A DNA stretch of 64,000 bases from Schistosoma haematobium (GCF_000699445.3 NC_067196.1:60145364-60209363); one strand, 5' to 3'. Positions 34,185 through 44,549 are shown, numbered from the stretch's first letter. Notes: generated from the sequence alone by a model not told the origin. Numbers and translations are program-made.

Positions 34185-34385
34185 GTCTCTTTTAGGATAT
34201 CTGCATCTTCTGTGGGTTACCTCAATGCTGCCACTAAGTCACAAGCATACTATGGTCTTGATGTGAACATTAACACTGGGATGCAGATATATCCAGCTGA
34301 CGAGCCACAAATAGAATTGGACGCGCGTCCTGAATTCCATTGCTAGCCACCATCCAACTCATCTGAAGATAACCTAGAATAAGTA
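34185..34385 (+). repeat. Decayed Sm-alpha-type repeat with hammerhead-like core
   Basis: The landmark order is AACACTGGGATGCAGATATA, ATCCAGCTGACGAG, CACAAATAG, then ACGCGCGTCCTG and AATTCCATTGCTAGCCACCA. This follows the schistosome Sm-alpha repeat, whose hammerhead has ATCCAG-CTGATGA, GTCCCAAATAGGAC, GAAAC, GCGCGTC and CTGGAT. Here CTGACGA still fits CTGANGA, but stem II and the GAAA element are destroyed, so the ribozyme at 34291-34336 should be inactive. The 5' limit is approximate. Confidence 0.6.
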
Positions 34386-35495
34386 TTTGAAAAATATGGA
34401 AAGTATCAGATTCAGTTTCATTATAAGAATATTACATTACAAAACTACGACGTCATAAATACTATTTCAAAGCATAAAATCAAGGTGTGTTTACTGGAGG
34501 CTGATGATACAGTGTAACGTAAAAACTGCTTAGTTACGAATAGTATGGATATCAAGTCATTCGTTTCTAATTTAATGTAAAAATTCCAGTTAATTTATCA
34601 TATATTAGCTTTAGAGGCTTAACAGAATAATATGACAATTGTGCTGAAAAAATAAGTTGTAGATATAGCACCATTCAATAAAGGATAATTCAGAATGGGA
34701 ATTTTTGTAAATATCATCACTTATAAGCTGTTTTGAAATTCCTTGGAGTCGAAGGATACCAGATTGAATCAGACTTCTTGTGTAACAAACTAAAATGTTC
34801 AAGGTGACACTTTCATCTAGTACAACAGAGTCGCTGTTTGATGTCAAAAACGAAACACGGATCCATGCTGAATAAATCTAGACAAATTAGCTTTCAAAGT
34901 TGCGCTACTTATTTTAACGGCTAAATAGAAAAAAATCACCTAGAGACTTCGGTCATCATTTAAAATATTGATCTTAGTCTGGTTGCTATTTATCAGCTGA
35001 TCTGTTATGATGATTAGGAGTATTTGAATCATAGTATAAACTAAGAATCCCAGAAATAAAGTAATCGGATCAAGAAGTACTAGATAGGCACGAACAAACA
35101 TATTGTATTTGGAATTCGGAATCAAGCATTCAACAAGTACAAAGGAATCATTAGTTCAGTCAAACACCACATCTGTTTAGATACACCAGTGCTACAGGAT
35201 TCACTTATGAAAGTTGAGTTGCACACTCTAATTTCTGAAGAAGCAACAATTTTTTTCGGCAGTATAGATTCTCCTTGAACATTCAATTCAAATTTTGCTG
35301 TTGACTATTTCTATTAATCAAATATGTTCAAAATAATGATTACTTAGTTATAAACAAAAATGACAACATATTTTTTTCAAACAAAGCTACTAATTAAAGT
35401 CTTCTTGTTTTACAGTTTCTATAAGTCAAGTTCATGATGAGATTTTCATCAATCATTTTGTTTTATATACTTAACATGTAACTAATTTATTCAAA
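34386..35495. other. Intergenic, no gene seen
   Basis: AT-rich DNA with short frames only (up to 78 codons) and no recognisable repeat or exon. Confidence 0.45.
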
Positions 35496-35563
35496 ATAAT
35501 ATCAGTTTCACTGGTTGAAATCATGAGTCAATTGAAGCTAGACCGCCATGGAGAACCTGGAAA

Positions 35564-35607
35564 CACTGGACGGCCGTTTCGTCCTGGTACGGGACTCCTC
35601 AGCAGTG
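35564..35607 (-). ncRNA. Hammerhead ribozyme motif, all core positions present
   Basis: Read 5' to 3' on the minus strand: stem I CACTG; core CTGAGGA, which fits the consensus CUGANGA since position 7 is free; stem II GTCC...GGAC around a 7-base loop; GAA; stem III ACG and CGT around GC; cleavage triplet GTC; then CAGTG, which pairs with CACTG to close stem I. This is the same type I layout with a minimal stem III seen in the known Sm-alpha hammerhead. Cleavage would fall between 35569 and 35568. Self-cleavage is inferred from structure only. Confidence 0.75.
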
Positions 35608-35633
35608 AGCACCCACGATCCCACACCCCGCGA

Positions 35634-35687
35634 GATTCGAACCGAGGACCTACTGGTTTCGCGCGCGAGCACTTAACCATTAGACCA
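35634..35687 (-). promoter_or_regulatory. tRNA-like internal Pol III promoter of SINE copy 2
   Basis: On the minus strand TGGTCTAATGGTTAAG fits the tRNA A box and GGTTCGAATC fits the B box, with about 28 bases between them, as in tRNA genes. The surrounding sequence is tRNA-like but does not form a complete functional tRNA, and it is followed by the ribozyme rather than a T-run terminator. Confidence 0.7.
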
Positions 35688-36219
35688 GTGAGCCGGCATC
35701 CAACGGTGTTAATGTCTAACTTCAACCAATCCACGAAGTTGCACCACCGTACACCATTGTCTTCAGTGAGTTCCTATCTCACAACAGACCTGGTTGAACT
35801 CCACTGGTAACGATTTCTCATTAGAACTCTAGCTTCAATTGACTCATGATTTCAACCAGTAACATTTCTAAAAATCTCCACAAAACCCATTCTGATAATA
35901 TCAGTTTGTTTAAGTCATAAAACAATTTCTTTAATCAATAAAATAATATAGAAAGATACTTTTTATTCTTAATTGTGATTATTCTATAATTACTAATTAA
36001 GAATCCATGTAAAATTAATGATATTGTTAACTAAAGTCTAAATACTTATAGGAAGTTCAAAGTATTCAATTAATTTATTCTCGAGTTCTATGACACAATT
36101 TTATTCACTCTTTTTCTTGTTAAATTCAGATAATTAAGTATTTATGTTTATATTTCTAAAAAACATAACATTTATATAACTGTTCTATGAAGAAAAAAAG
36201 CCATCATAAAGGCATTTTA

Positions 36220-37555
36220 ATTATTATTATTATTATTATTATTAATATTAATATTATTATTATTAGCTATATTTAATATTATATTTTTGGTACAATATAG
36301 AATTCTCAGCTCAAAGTATTTCAATGAGTTTCTGTTTTTTATCTCTTGATCGATACTAACGATAAACAGTGAGTGATCACCAGTTAGATGTTAACAGTTC
36401 ACGAATCGATATCTGAATAATATTCATTCTTTTCAATGAATATTGCGAGCAACCATAATGTCTCTGATTGGGTTGTTTTGTAACTTGCACAGCGAAATGT
36501 CAGAAACTTTTCACAAATACACATAAATAGGTTATGCAACTAATTCACATAATGATCTGTTGAAACAAGCAAAGAAACAAATAGTTTGTTGAAATATCTA
36601 GATGGTAGGAACAGGCAAGGGTTGCTTACTCTCACCCTTTCCCTTTCTTTTGGTGATCGACTAAATCATGAGGACATCAACATCTGGGGGGAAAGCATGA
36701 GATACAGTGAATAGTTATGATGCAGCTGCACGATCTAGACTTCACAGATGATCTGGCTCTTCTATCGCACACGCAACAACAAATGTAGGAGAAGACAACC
36801 AGTGTAGCAGCAGCAGTAGGTCTCAATATACACAAACGGAAAAGCAAGATTCTCCGACATAACACAGCATGCAACAATCGAATCATACTTGATGGAGAAG
36901 ATTTGAAAGATGTAAAAACCGTTACATATCTGGGCAGCATCATTGTTGAAAACGGTGAATCTGATGCAAATATGAAGGTGTGGATCGGCAAAGCAAGAGC
37001 AACATTTCTACAACTGAAGAATATCTGAAACTCAAAACAACTGTCAACCAACACCAAAGTCAGAGTTTTCAATACAAGTCTCAAAACAGTTCTACTGTAT
37101 GGGGTGGAAACATGGAGAACCATGGAAGCAATCACCCACAAGATACAGGTGTTTATTAACAATTGTCTACGAAAAATACTTTGGATCCGTTGGCCAGACA
37201 CCATCAGCAACAACCTACTGTGATAGAGAACGAAGCCGATCTCGGCGGAGGAAGAAATCAGGAAGAAACACTGGAAGTGGATCGGAAACACATTAAAGAA
37301 AGCACGCAACTGCATTACATGGCAAGCCCTCACATGGAATCGTCAGGCCGAAGGAGGAGAGGAAGACCAAAGAACACATTACGCCAAAAAATGGAGACAG
37401 ATACGAGAAGAATGAACAAAAATTGGATAGAACTGGAAAGGAGGACCCAGGATAGAGTGGGTTATAGAATGCTGGTCAGCGGCCTATGCTCCATTGGGAG
37501 TAACAGACGTAAGTAAGTAAGTAACAGGTAGCCCAGATATTCAAGCAGGCCACCT
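36220..37555 (-). mobile_element. Non-autonomous LINE derivative N1, split by an RTE insertion
   Basis: N1 occupies 36220-36615 and 37529-37555. Read on the minus strand, it begins with CAAGGTGGCCTGCTTGAATA-like sequence and ends AATATTAAATATAGC followed by (TAA)n. Its two ends match the 5' UTR and 3' end of the LINE at 49342-52395, but the RT-coding body is missing. The RTE fragment at 36616-37522 lies between two copies of AACAGG. Confidence 0.8.
36616..37522 (+). mobile_element. RTE-clade (SR2/Perere-like) LINE 3' fragment inserted in N1
   Basis: The 5'-truncated fragment starts at the RQGCLLSPF-like motif and continues with LDFTDDLALLSHTQQQ, GLNIHKRKSKILRHN, TVTYLGSIIVENGESDA, VRVFNTSLKTVLLYGVETW and [16 protein letters not shown]. 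It ends in [20 protein letters not shown] and [17 protein letters not shown]. Stops and frame changes are present, and the catalytic motif reads FTDD. The 3' end is a TAAG microsatellite (37508-37522). AACAGG at 36610-36615 and 37523-37528 is a six-base target-site duplication. Confidence 0.85.
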
Positions 37556-37632
37556 TGTGCATATACGCATACAGATATCAATTTAAATACATGTTTAACC
37601 TGTTGAAATAAGTCATTTACGAAATGGAAACT

Positions 37633-37663
<31 letters not shown>

Positions 37664-39223
37664 AAGGGAACACTCAGTTTTGTTGAATACTTGCCAAAAA
37701 TATTTTACAGTTGCTAAAGTTGCAATTTACTCAGTATTATTACGAATATCTTGAAATAACTGTTTCCCTATTACATTACTACTATTACTGCTTCAACTGC
37801 CACATCATTACATTTTGATTCATTGAATTCATGACCTCATTGAAATAAAAAGAAATTTATTAATCATTTTAAACAATTACATTGATATGGACAAAAAAAT
37901 AAGGGAAATATGCTCTACTTTTATTAAATTGTTTCAACTTTTAAAATCATTGGTTATCTTTATAACATTCAAATCATATGTCTTTAATAATTAAGGTTAT
38001 GTATTGTTAATCTAGAAAAGAGGATAATAGTTATTCTGTACTTTTTTTTGCCTTCTTTGTGAACAATGATATAAGTTACCATGAGAACCAATGCATATTA
38101 TTTAATAAATAATAGAATAAATATAATTGATAATAACAATAATATTATAGTTAATAACGCGTTCCCATCTGTGAAGAAATAACATCCCTTTACAACTATT
38201 ACAAATAAAAACACTTAAAGGATTCAACTGTTGTTGTTTTTTAAAACGCTTTATAACTACACTTTATCAGAAATGAATTAACAATAAGACTGTCCTCAAA
38301 ATGTAATGAATGCATTTTCAAAACGTTTTGTTTATTAACTCATGTATTGAAATAATCTTTTAATAGGTGACTGAAAGTTTCTTATTTTTTGATCATCGTT
38401 TTATATGTAACAAGTTTACAGCACTTAAATTTTGTATAGTTTAAGTAAAACGAACTTTGCAAGATCTAGAATCACTTTGATAATACTCAGATATCTTGCT
38501 AGAGAGTTAACAGTTTTGATGAATTAGTGTAATCCACACAGGATGAATATATACTAACATGAAACTGATCAATTACAGTCCTAAATAACAATGGGAAGAT
38601 ACAAGTGAAACAACACCAAGTGAATTTAATCATAAATAATATTTAAAACTATTGAATACAAAACGAGTGTATTGTTCTAGTTAAAGGATTATTATCTGTA
38701 TATCCATGATCTCAAAGATATATAATCAAGTTAAGGAGCAGTAAATGATTCATATTGCTGAAGAGTCTACAAATAGAATGAAATTATTTTAGTAGTGTAT
38801 CAAATAATAACTATGAAAAACAAAATCTAGTTTCCGGCCAAAAAAACTGTCTTAACAAAGTTCGCCTGTTAATTTACAGCAGACTTGTTTCATAGTGAGC
38901 ACGATACCTAACTCATAATTCAATGACCCCACATTCTCAATATCAAGGGTTTTTTGATATAATGTGATGCACATCTAATATCATCAGTAAGCTAATTTAC
39001 CACTCTTATGGTGTATGACCCTACAGGGTATGACTTTCATCATAGTTTTCATCAATGGAGTTGATCGAAAATCAAAATATACTTATGTTAGTTTCATAGA
39101 GATACTGTACAGTTTATCAGTAATTTTCAACATAAATTGTTGTCTGTTCTAGAACCACTAAAAATCACAAAACATTCAACGTGGAAAACATTACTAAAAT
39201 CTCAATAAAGCTATCTTAACAAT
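37556..39223. other. Intergenic, no gene seen; contains an (AT)n run
   Basis: Strongly AT-rich. A perfect TA microsatellite lies at about 37638-37663. No exon, RNA gene or element was recognised. Confidence 0.5.
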
Positions 39224-39675
39224 TCACATCCAAACTGGTGCTTTGAAGTTCAAAAGTCTGAGATCTGTGTATTTCCATTTTCTGATGCACTTCTGTACAT
39301 ATCTAATCTTCCTTTGAATGAATGCATTAAAATTCCCGACATCACTTCTCTGGGTATTTAGTTTCAAACGTTTAGTACATAGTGGGAAAGCCAATATACC
39401 TTGACGATTCTGTTCGCTCTTCATCTTTAGAATTATCTGTTGTGCTTTTTTTATTTGTCTTGACGTAACTAGAATAAAAATAGGATGATATCAGGTCCAA
39501 ACTTACTTTTTATTATCCTGTACATAGTAATAAAATTACCCTTTAATCTATAATATGATAGTGTAGAAAGCTCTAACTTTTCAAATTGCTCATTATCATC
39601 CAAGCACCTTCGGAATTTTATTGGTAGTAAATAATTGGTGAACTGTCTTTTGTAAGAAAAATCTTTCATATACAT
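39224..39675 (-). pseudogene. CR1/Jockey-like LINE C-terminal fragment
   Basis: Two frames on the minus strand read LELSTLSYYRLKGNFITMYR, then IIKSKFGPDIILF, and after a gap FPLCTKRLKLNTQRSDVGNF. They parallel FTLSYRRLRGDLILMYRIL, RNDFGPDLFSL and RVGKPRTNKLPVAYRF at the end of LINE copy B, but are much more diverged. This is an old, separate insertion reduced to the C-terminal domain. Confidence 0.6.
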
Positions 39676-39841
39676 TACTTTACATTAACATAAGAAGTGT
39701 TTAAATTATGTTTGTAGAGGAATAAAATCCTTTTATTTTTGCACAGTTCATATGTATAAAAGTAATTTATTAGCAAATAAAGACTATGTATTTATCATCT
39801 TTAATTTACAAAAAATCACTTTACTGATGTCTATCAATTTA

Positions 39842-40048
39842 CTGATTGAAATCATGAGTCAGTTGAATCTAGGCCACTATGGAAAACCTGGAAGCACTGG
39901 ACGGCCGTTTCGTCCTAGTATGGGACCCCTCAACAGCGCGCACCCACGATCCCGTACCCCGCGAGATTCGAACCCAGGACCTATCAGTCTCGTACCAGGA
40001 GCTTAACCAACCAGACCATTGAGCCGCCATCCAACGGTGTTGATGTCT
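39842..40048 (-). repeat. tRNA/hammerhead SINE copy 4, short form
   Basis: The minus strand carries the tRNA-like head (B box GGTTCGAATC), a damaged hammerhead (TTGAGGG for CTGAGGA, but GAAACGGCCGTC and CAGTGC intact) and the tail ending GACTCATGATTTCAATCAG. TGATGTCTATCAATTTA occurs at 39825-39841 and 40041-40057. Part of the right copy overlaps the family's own 5' module, so the true duplication may be shorter than 17 bp. Confidence 0.75.
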
Positions 40049-40270
40049 ATCAATTTAATTAAAGTCAAGTAAAGAATATTTTTGTTTTCATACATATATA
40101 TTAAAACTAGTTTTATCAAATAGAACAATTAGCTAAACATTGGATATAAGCATTTGTTACACACATAGATTTTAATCTTTAAATGATAGAATTTTAGAGA
40201 TCTGATATGATGGGATTAAAAAGGCAAAATTTACATTCTTTTACTCTGAGATTTTTGTTCAACATTACTT

Positions 40271-40365
40271 CCACACTCAGCTGATGAGTCCCAAATGAGA
40301 AAAAAACGTGCGTACTGGGTTCAACTGCTAGCCACTATCCATCTTTACTCATAATGCTTGTGAAT
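40271..40365 (+). repeat. Sm-alpha-type repeat fragment with partial hammerhead
   Basis: It keeps CAGCTGATGAGTCCCAAAT and a GAAA...ACGTGCGTA segment, followed by GGTTCAACTGCTAGCCACTA. CTGATGA is intact, but the 3' strand of stem II no longer pairs with GTCC, and the cleavage triplet reads GTA. It directly abuts the (TTA)n end of the N2 element, so one probably inserted next to the other. Confidence 0.55.
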
Positions 40366-40375
40366 TTATTATTAT

Positions 40376-40768
40376 TATTATTACTGTTGGCTTTACTCAA
40401 TATTATATTTTTGGTACAATATAGAATTCTCAGCTCAAAGTATTTCAATGAGTTTCTGTTTTTTATCTCTTGATCGATACTAACGATAAACAGTGAGTGA
40501 TCACCAGTTAGATGTTAACAGTTCACGAATCGATATCTGAATAATATTTATTCTTTTCAATCAATATTGCCAGCAACTATAATGTCTCTGATTGGGCTTT
40601 TTTGTAACTTGTACAGCGAAATGTCAGAAACTTTTCATAAACGCACATGAACAGGTTATGTGAATAAAAGGTATAATGATGTGTTGAAAGAAACAAGGGA
40701 ATAGATAACTTGTTGAAATATCTAGATGGAAGGAACAGGTAGCCCAGATATTCAAGCAGGTCGCCTTG
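40376..40768 (-). mobile_element. Non-autonomous LINE derivative N2
   Basis: About 390 bp, uninterrupted, and the clearest member of the group. On the minus strand it runs from CGACCTGCTTGAATATCTGG through GGGCTACCTG to AATATAATATTGAGTAAAGC and (TAA)n. It is very similar to N1 throughout. The first half matches 49342-49620 and the last about 75 bp match 52310-52395 of the larger LINE. Confidence 0.8.
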
Positions 40769-41592
40769 GTTATTTCTATTAAGGTAATATCGAAGCAATA
40801 CACACAGTATGCATATATGCTAATAAGAAACTGATGAATTGCATTCCTAAACATCAATGGAAAGATTCAAGGAAACAATACTAAGTGAATTTTATACGAT
40901 ATTCTTGTATTAAATTAGCATGAACTGTGACATGTGGCATGCGATTTGTTAAAACGCTGAGTATTTCCCATATATATGATTTCATCCTAATTATTAATCC
41001 AAGTAGGTATATAAATCAATATATAAATGAGTGTATTTTCGACTAGAGTCGTCGTCATGTTTTAAGGGTTAATAAGTCTTCACTTGTACCAATCTTGGTT
41101 TTCTTACTTTCGTGTCCTGAGAATCGCAGTGGTCTCGCATTTTTACGAGTATAAGTAATAGGCGATTTCGACATAACAATTAGAAACGACCAGATATAAC
41201 AATTGGTGCCGCATTCATAAAAGATCAAAGCTGTGAGATATTGAACATTCTGTTTTTAATAAATACAAACTATGTGTGCGTGTGCAAAATTTAGAAACTT
41301 GTATTTATTGTCAGTGAATCGTAATTTAAATAAATTACTTTTATGATGACTCAGAAGATTATTTATATGAATTGATGCATAATAGTCAAGTCTTCATGAC
41401 CTATAAAGCACTAATTCATATAAAAGCATATATTTTATAATGGCTAAATAAATATAATGACAAGAGATCAAATTGTGAATAACCTTCCATAGATTTAGCT
41501 TAAAATCTTCGACTGACCGTCAGATAATTTGTAATTACAATCTGATACTCATCAACATATGCTCACTAGTGATTGACTTCAAGAGGTATTTA
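40769..41592. other. Intergenic, no gene seen
   Basis: AT-rich, with no exon or element recognised. The last 30 bases before 41593 may belong to a longer 5' end of the adjacent SINE. Confidence 0.4.
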
Positions 41593-41900
41593 CTAGAGTT
41601 CTAATGAGAAGCAGTGGCCAATGAAATTCAACCGGATCTGTTGTGAGATAGTAACTCACTGATGACAATGGTGGATGTATCTCTCAATCTCGTGGATTAG
41701 ATGAATTTAGACATTACCACCGTTGGATACCGACTCAGTCGTCTAGAAGTTAAGCGTTCACACACAAGACCGATAGTCTCCTGGGTTCAATATCTCATGT
41801 GGCAGGATCGTGAATGCACACTGTTGAGTAGTCCCACAATAGGATGAAACGGTCATCCAGTTTTTCCAGGTATGACTTATGATCTCAACTATTAAACTTA
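41593..41900 (+). repeat. tRNA/hammerhead SINE copy 3, long form
   Basis: From AGTTCTAATGAGAAGC onward it follows the 5' module of copy 2, then a tRNA-like head (A box GTCGTCTAGAAGTTAAG, B box GGGTTCAATATC). The hammerhead at 41816-41864 is damaged: TTGAGTA for CTGANGA, GATGAAAC for GACGAAAC. The tail has lost its middle. It shows that the 5' module upstream of the Pol III boxes belongs to the family and is not unique to copy 2. Confidence 0.75.
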
Positions 41901-42071
41901 TGAAAATTAGTTATACAATTTTGTTTCTGCATATATTTTGTTTTGATTATTATTTTACTTATATTTCTTATTTATATTTACTATTATTCAAACGAATTAT
42001 CATTTACACTCATTGGTAATTTGTTAGATAAGAAAATGTATTCATTGTTAACATTAATTTAAAATTACATT

Positions 42072-42190
42072 CATACTAGGACGAAACGGCCGTCCAGTGC
42101 TTCCAGGTTTTCCATGGTGGTCTAGCTTCAATTGACTCATGATTTCAACCAGTGAAATTTCTAAAATCTCCACAAAACCCATTCTGATAT
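42072..42190 (+). repeat. tRNA/hammerhead SINE copy 7, 5'-truncated
   Basis: It starts inside the hammerhead stem II loop (CATACTAGGACGAAAC) and keeps GGCCGTC, CAGTGCTTCC and the full long tail through AATCTCCACAAAACCC. It lies in the same orientation as copy 3, about 170 bp downstream, but is a separate insertion because each has its own tail. Confidence 0.75.
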
Positions 42191-42791
42191 TCATTTATTT
42201 GTTTACTTTTTAGTACTTCTTAATGTAATGGTTATTATTTTACTCTTTATTTGATATATTTTTATTTATTTATTCATAATTGAATTGTATTGCAATAAGA
42301 GCATGTATATTATTCTATTGTTCATTAATAATGACCCCATGTATATTTAGACTAATAGAATAATTAATGATAGAAAAGACAATTACATTAATTTAATTAA
42401 TTCGACAAATTTCCTTTCTTTTCGTTTGTCTGTTTGTTTGTTGTTTTTCTTTTCCTTAAAAAGAAAAAAAAATAGTTCAATGTATCCAATAGATTATTAG
42501 TTGATTGTTTGTTTTCTTTTCTTTTTTTTTATTCGTTCAGTGATTGGTTCAATTATTGTATAAATAAGTGAAGTATAGTAGTATTATTTTAATTTACTAA
42601 AATTTATTACAAGTGAGAAATTTTCATATACTTATCTTATTTACTTTTCTAAAAATAGAAATAATCTTTTCTTTTTCAAGGTAACGTTTGACAAAATAAA
42701 CTTTTTTTATGTATATATTTATTTGTATTCTTTATAGAATTTAGTTGCTATGTAAAATTGTATCTTATATTTTTGATAATATTACTTTTAG

Positions 42792-42927
42792 ATGGATTTA
42801 ACAAGAAGTTCATTATTAATTGTCAGTTTATTTATCCAGATTGTATATGTTAAATCACAATCAAATTGTAATGTTACCAATCTTATCGAATGTTGCAGTA
42901 TTGAAGGTGGAAAACAAGCACTAACTT
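42792..42927 (+). CDS. Secreted Thr-rich repeat protein, exon 1 (signal peptide)
   Basis: Exon 1 starts at ATG 42792 and encodes MDLTRSSLLIVSLFIQIVYV, then KSQSNCNVTNLIECCSIEGG. It has a classical signal peptide of about 22 residues, an NVT glycosylation sequon and three early cysteines. It ends at a strong donor, CTAACTT|gtaagt, in phase 1. Exon 2 (44550-44908) begins after ttatcatag and completes a TTT codon, giving a 164-residue product. The extracellular region is short, Cys-containing and then mucin-like. I do not recognise the family; the layout (signal-peptide exon, small secreted Thr-rich product) recalls schistosome micro-exon gene proteins, but no micro-exon was identified. A TATAAATA at about 42559 is a possible core promoter. 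Confidence 0.7.
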
Positions 42928-42983
42928 GTAAGTAATTTTGTTAATATATCGCCGTTTCGTAACGAGAAAGATGCATATATATA

Positions 42984-43260
42984 CTACTTACGCCTCCTAC
43001 CCCTTCTGGAGGAATATAGGCCGACAACTAGCACTCTCCATTCTACCCTGTCATGGGCAATCCTTTCCAGTTCTTTCCACTTGGTATTCATTCTTTTCAC
43101 ATCTGCTTCTATTTATTTACATAATATGTTCTTTGGCCTTCCTCTTTTCCTCTTCCCTTCAGGATTCCAAGTTAGGGCTTGCCTTATGATGCAGTTCGGT
43201 GATTTCCGTAATGTATGTGTATCCACTTTGAGCATCTTTCCGTAATTTCCTCTTCAGTTA
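42984..43260 (-). mobile_element. Diverged RTE LINE 3' fragment in the intron of the secreted-protein gene
   Basis: On the plus strand the segment resembles the antisense of the RTE C-terminal region, with TCCTTTCCAGTTCTTTCCA, TGTTCTTTGGCCTTCCTCTT and GGGCTTGCCTTATGATGCAG. These align with the copy at 60012-60668. It is more diverged than the other two RTE fragments and contains no usable frame. Confidence 0.65.
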
Positions 43261-43864
43261 GAAATTGGTCTGTTCTCTACAAATACATATACAACAGTAA
43301 TCATTGTGTCATAGTGTAAGTTTCATATTTCGTTCCAATCACCCACATATACACAATGATATATAAAACAATTACATGCAATCATCTTTACTAGCTATAA
43401 CAAAGGCTAATATAAGTTTATCTCCATATGAAATCATTTTTTTAAAATTCTATCTATTTCTTTTATCATTTACATTCATATTATTCTTTGAAGAAGTGCT
43501 TTATTCTAAATTTCAAAACACCAGAATATTATTTTTCTACAAACAACCTAATGAACAGCTTATTTCTTTAATATCATTAAGTCGAATCATGGTAATGATA
43601 TCTAAATAATTGATCGCTTTCTTTTATCCCTGTTAAAATGTACTTAAGTTTTATAACTAAAAACTTTATGAATTACTTGAAATAATAATGATAGCGAGTC
43701 GAAATACGGGGACGTCATATCACTTCATAAATACCTTTCTTTATATTCATCAGTTATTGAATACAAAACTACACCAATAACAAACAGTAATCAACTTTTT
43801 GATTTGAAATTATCAAGTTTAATAGTTTCCCAATATATCCGTTATGGAATTCATTTCAATTCAT

Positions 43865-44255
43865 TTATTATTATCATAATTATAAGCTTTATTCAATATT
43901 TTTGGTACAATATAGAATTCTCAGCACAAAGTATTTCAACAAGTTTCCGTTTCTTAATTCTTGGTCGATCCTGACTATAAATATTGAGTGATCGCCAGTT
44001 AGATGTTAGCAGTTCAGTAAATGAACATCTGAATAATGTATATTCTTTTCGCTTCATACTGCCAGCGACCACATTATCTCTTATTGGGCTTTTTGTAACT
44101 TTGACAACGAAATGTTGTACACTTTTCAGAAATGCACCAGGATAGCTTATGCGATTAATAGACATAATGATATATTAAAACAAACAAAAATAGATAACTT
44201 GTTGAAATATTTAGATGGCAGGAACAGGTAGCCCAGATGCTCAAGCAGGCCGCCT
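43865..44255 (-). mobile_element. Non-autonomous LINE derivative N3, in the intron of the secreted-protein gene
   Basis: Built like N2, with the same two ends (GCGGCCTGCTTGAGCATCTG start on the minus strand, AATATTGAATAAAGC end). A residual 90-codon frame (44165-43893) reads MSINRISYPG and then RSLNIYSQDRPRIKKRKLVE, echoing the start of the parent LINE endonuclease (MNINRMSIPE..., IIYRQDRSNNKKR). This indicates the internal deletion lies within the endonuclease-coding start. It is antisense to the host gene. Confidence 0.75.
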
Positions 44256-44549
44256 CAAGTAACAAGAATACTTGGTATGAATTCATTAACTTGATTGTTT
44301 TAGTATTCCATTGTTTTCTTATATAACTTTTATGTTACAACATTATCTTAGTGTATATATATTTCATTTAATCTCTTCCACTATTTTTATGTTTACATAT
44401 CTGAAAGAAAACACTGACAATAAATAATTAAAGTGAGCTTTCCTTTCAATAAACTATCTTTATTCAGAAATGTGAACAATTTGGTTAAAACAAATTTCTA
44501 GTTTTAGTTATTTTTCATCTGTTTTTTTCTCCTTTACATATTATCATAG

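Larger units (their letters stand above)
35496..35907 (-). repeat. tRNA/hammerhead SINE copy 2: long form, composite with inverted tail
   Basis: The unit is bracketed by a 13 bp direct repeat, ATAATATCAGTTT, at 35496-35508 and 35895-35907. Read on the minus strand it contains a 5' module (from about 35825), a tRNA-like head with A box (35672-35687) and B box (35634-35643), a hammerhead motif (35564-35607) and the tail. A further plus-strand copy of the tail (about 35822-35894) is fused to the 5' end. The unit therefore begins and ends with 33 bp perfect inverted repeats starting ACTGGTTGAAATCATG. The single flanking duplication suggests it inserted in one event, perhaps by a twin-priming or template-switch route. 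Confidence 0.8.

Noticed and set aside
35620..35700. A true tRNA gene
   Set aside because: A and B boxes are present, but acceptor-stem pairing and a terminator are lacking and the same head recurs in dispersed copies followed by the ribozyme, so it is a SINE head.
35509..35860. DNA transposon or MITE with 33 bp terminal inverted repeats
   Set aside because: Other copies of the family lack the second inverted tail, and the 13 bp flanking duplication plus tail continuity fits retroposition better.
43287..43316. Possible 18-base micro-exon (acceptor tacaacag, donor gtaagt) in the intron of the secreted-protein gene
   Set aside because: In the phase required by the flanking exons it contains an in-frame TAG, so it cannot be included in the coding mRNA.
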